Origin: Granulicella rosea
GTDB taxonomy: Bacteria > Acidobacteriota > Terriglobia > Terriglobales > Acidobacteriaceae
Reading direction: 5' to 3'
NCBI RefSeq assembly: GCF_900188085.1
Contig: NZ_FZOU01000003.1
Coordinates: 310,001 to 374,000, forward strand
Length of the DNA: 64,000 nt
Shown here: in pieces, positions 63,548 to 64,000 of the stretch
Numbering within the stretch: position 1 is the first letter of the stretch
Layout of the letters: the number at the start of each line of letters is the position of its first letter
Program-made: the position numbers and the translations under genes
Notes under the pieces: generated by a model
Databases searched by the model: none
Told to the model about the DNA's origin: nothing
What the model saw: the letters and a program-made list of their open reading frames with translations, nothing else

Positions 63548-64000
63548 ATGATGAGCCGCTCTAAAGACATCATTTTCCTGCTCGGGGCAGGCGCGAGCGC
63601 TGAGGCGGGTATCCCTGTCTCGGCGCAGATGATTAGCCATGTAGAACAGATGCTGAACGGGAAGGCAGAGCGCGAGCTTTACAACCACGTCAAGAGCGCA
63701 ATTCACTTTTCGGCTGGACTCAAGGGCCGCTTCGGCGATGCTGTGCCGTTCAACATCGAGATTCTTGTCAACACGTTATACGAGTTGGAGCGAAACGAAG
63801 AGCATCCCCTTTATCCCTTCATCGCCTCGTGGAATTCACGATTCGTTGCGCTGGCAGGCTCGGACTTCAGCGAAGTGCGTCGGTTTCGGCAGCGTATTTT
63901 GGATGCTCTGAAGAAATGGATGTGCCCCGAAGATGCGAACAAAGGCAACTACTATCGCGGTCTTGTCACCCTTCAGAAGGAACTGAACTATCCTCTGCAT
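63548..64000 (+). CDS. SIR2-domain protein, probable Argonaute-associated effector, partial
   Basis: The frame is open from ATG 63548 to the window end (151 codons). The SIR2 Rossmann start is clear: SKDIIFLLGAGASAEAGIPVS, with GAGAS at residues 13-17 as the NAD loop. No APAZ region is visible in this first part, but the C-terminus is missing. The gap of 8 nt to the Argonaute gene marks an operon. SIR2 effectors next to inactive Argonautes act as NAD-hydrolases triggered by invading nucleic acid. Role inferred from neighbour and family. Confidence 0.85.
   Translation, partial: MMSRSKDIIFLLGAGASAEAGIPVSAQMISHVEQMLNGKAERELYNHVKSAIHFSAGLKGRFGDAVPFNIEILVNTLYELERNEEHPLYPFIASWNSRFVALAGSDFSEVRRFRQRILDALKKWMCPEDANKGNYYRGLVTLQKELNYPLH

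Larger units (their letters stand above)
55875..64000. mobile_element. Genomic island inserted at tRNA-Gln, right end beyond window
   Basis: Downstream of the tRNA 3' end are, in order, a P4-type integrase, an AlpA-like regulator, a LysR regulator, a VirB2/TrbC-like pilin remnant, a ParB-family gene, and an Argonaute-SIR2 pair. Their codon use looks less GC-rich than the flanking chromosome. The tRNA T-arm to CCA region is the presumed attL core. The far attachment repeat is not in the window, so the end is unknown. Confidence 0.8.

Overview
The window looks like chromosome of an acidobacterium (Acidobacteriota, Terriglobia / Acidobacteriaceae type). It is GC-rich. It carries an Oar-like TonB-dependent receptor of 1157 residues with an N-terminal carboxypeptidase-regulatory-like domain, Tat-exported polysaccharide lyases, a futalosine-pathway menaquinone gene (mqnE), and several families of short palindromic intergenic repeats. 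No rRNA or CRISPR array was seen.

Layout. 1-5.1 kb: the edge of an antitoxin-like gene, then a minus-strand iron-uptake cluster in which an FTR1 permease fused to a DUF2318 Fe-S-type domain is followed by two FtsX-like permeases and an ATPase, resembling the P19/Fet systems. 5.3-7.5 kb: a histidine phosphatase, a tandem universal stress protein and a small secreted protein. 7.5-14.5 kb: a polysaccharide-use locus with an Oar/SusC-like receptor and two Tat-exported enzymes, one an alginate-lyase-fold protein. The two enzyme genes share an identical 19-bp upstream motif. 14.8-15.8 kb: tRNA-Arg, a small HMA-like protein and a TlpA-like lipoprotein. 15.8-19.7 kb: a GT2 glycosyltransferase, two tandem PTPS paralogues, folE and truB. 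19.8-25 kb: the conserved tesA-like / ybbA / ybbP neighbourhood and two small unknown genes. 25-29.2 kb: rpsA and glgX. 29.3-37.9 kb: a surface-sugar locus with an RfbH-type 3-dehydrase and a seven-gene minus-strand operon (aldolase-like, SDR, dehydroquinate-synthase-like cyclase, ThDP enzyme, epimerase-like SDR, GtrA, GT2). This combination suggests a branched or carbocyclic deoxysugar. 38-45 kb: an esterase, amt-glnB-glnD nitrogen control, a secreted protein and an isolated nuoB. 45.5-55.7 kb: an OmpA-like Ig-domain protein, a BNR-repeat protein, mqnE, a GNAT, oligogalacturonate lyase, murA, a Uma2 nuclease-like gene and an acyltransferase-3.

55.9-64 kb: a genomic island inserted at tRNA-Gln(CTG). 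It has a P4-type integrase with direct repeats in front, an AlpA-like regulator, a LysR regulator flanked by two matching operator/promoter elements, a shortened VirB2/TrbC-like pilin gene, a ParB-family gene, and at the right edge a catalytically dead prokaryotic Argonaute followed 8 nt later by a SIR2-domain gene. The last two are most likely an Argonaute-SIR2 NAD-depleting immune system. The island and the SIR2 gene run off the window.
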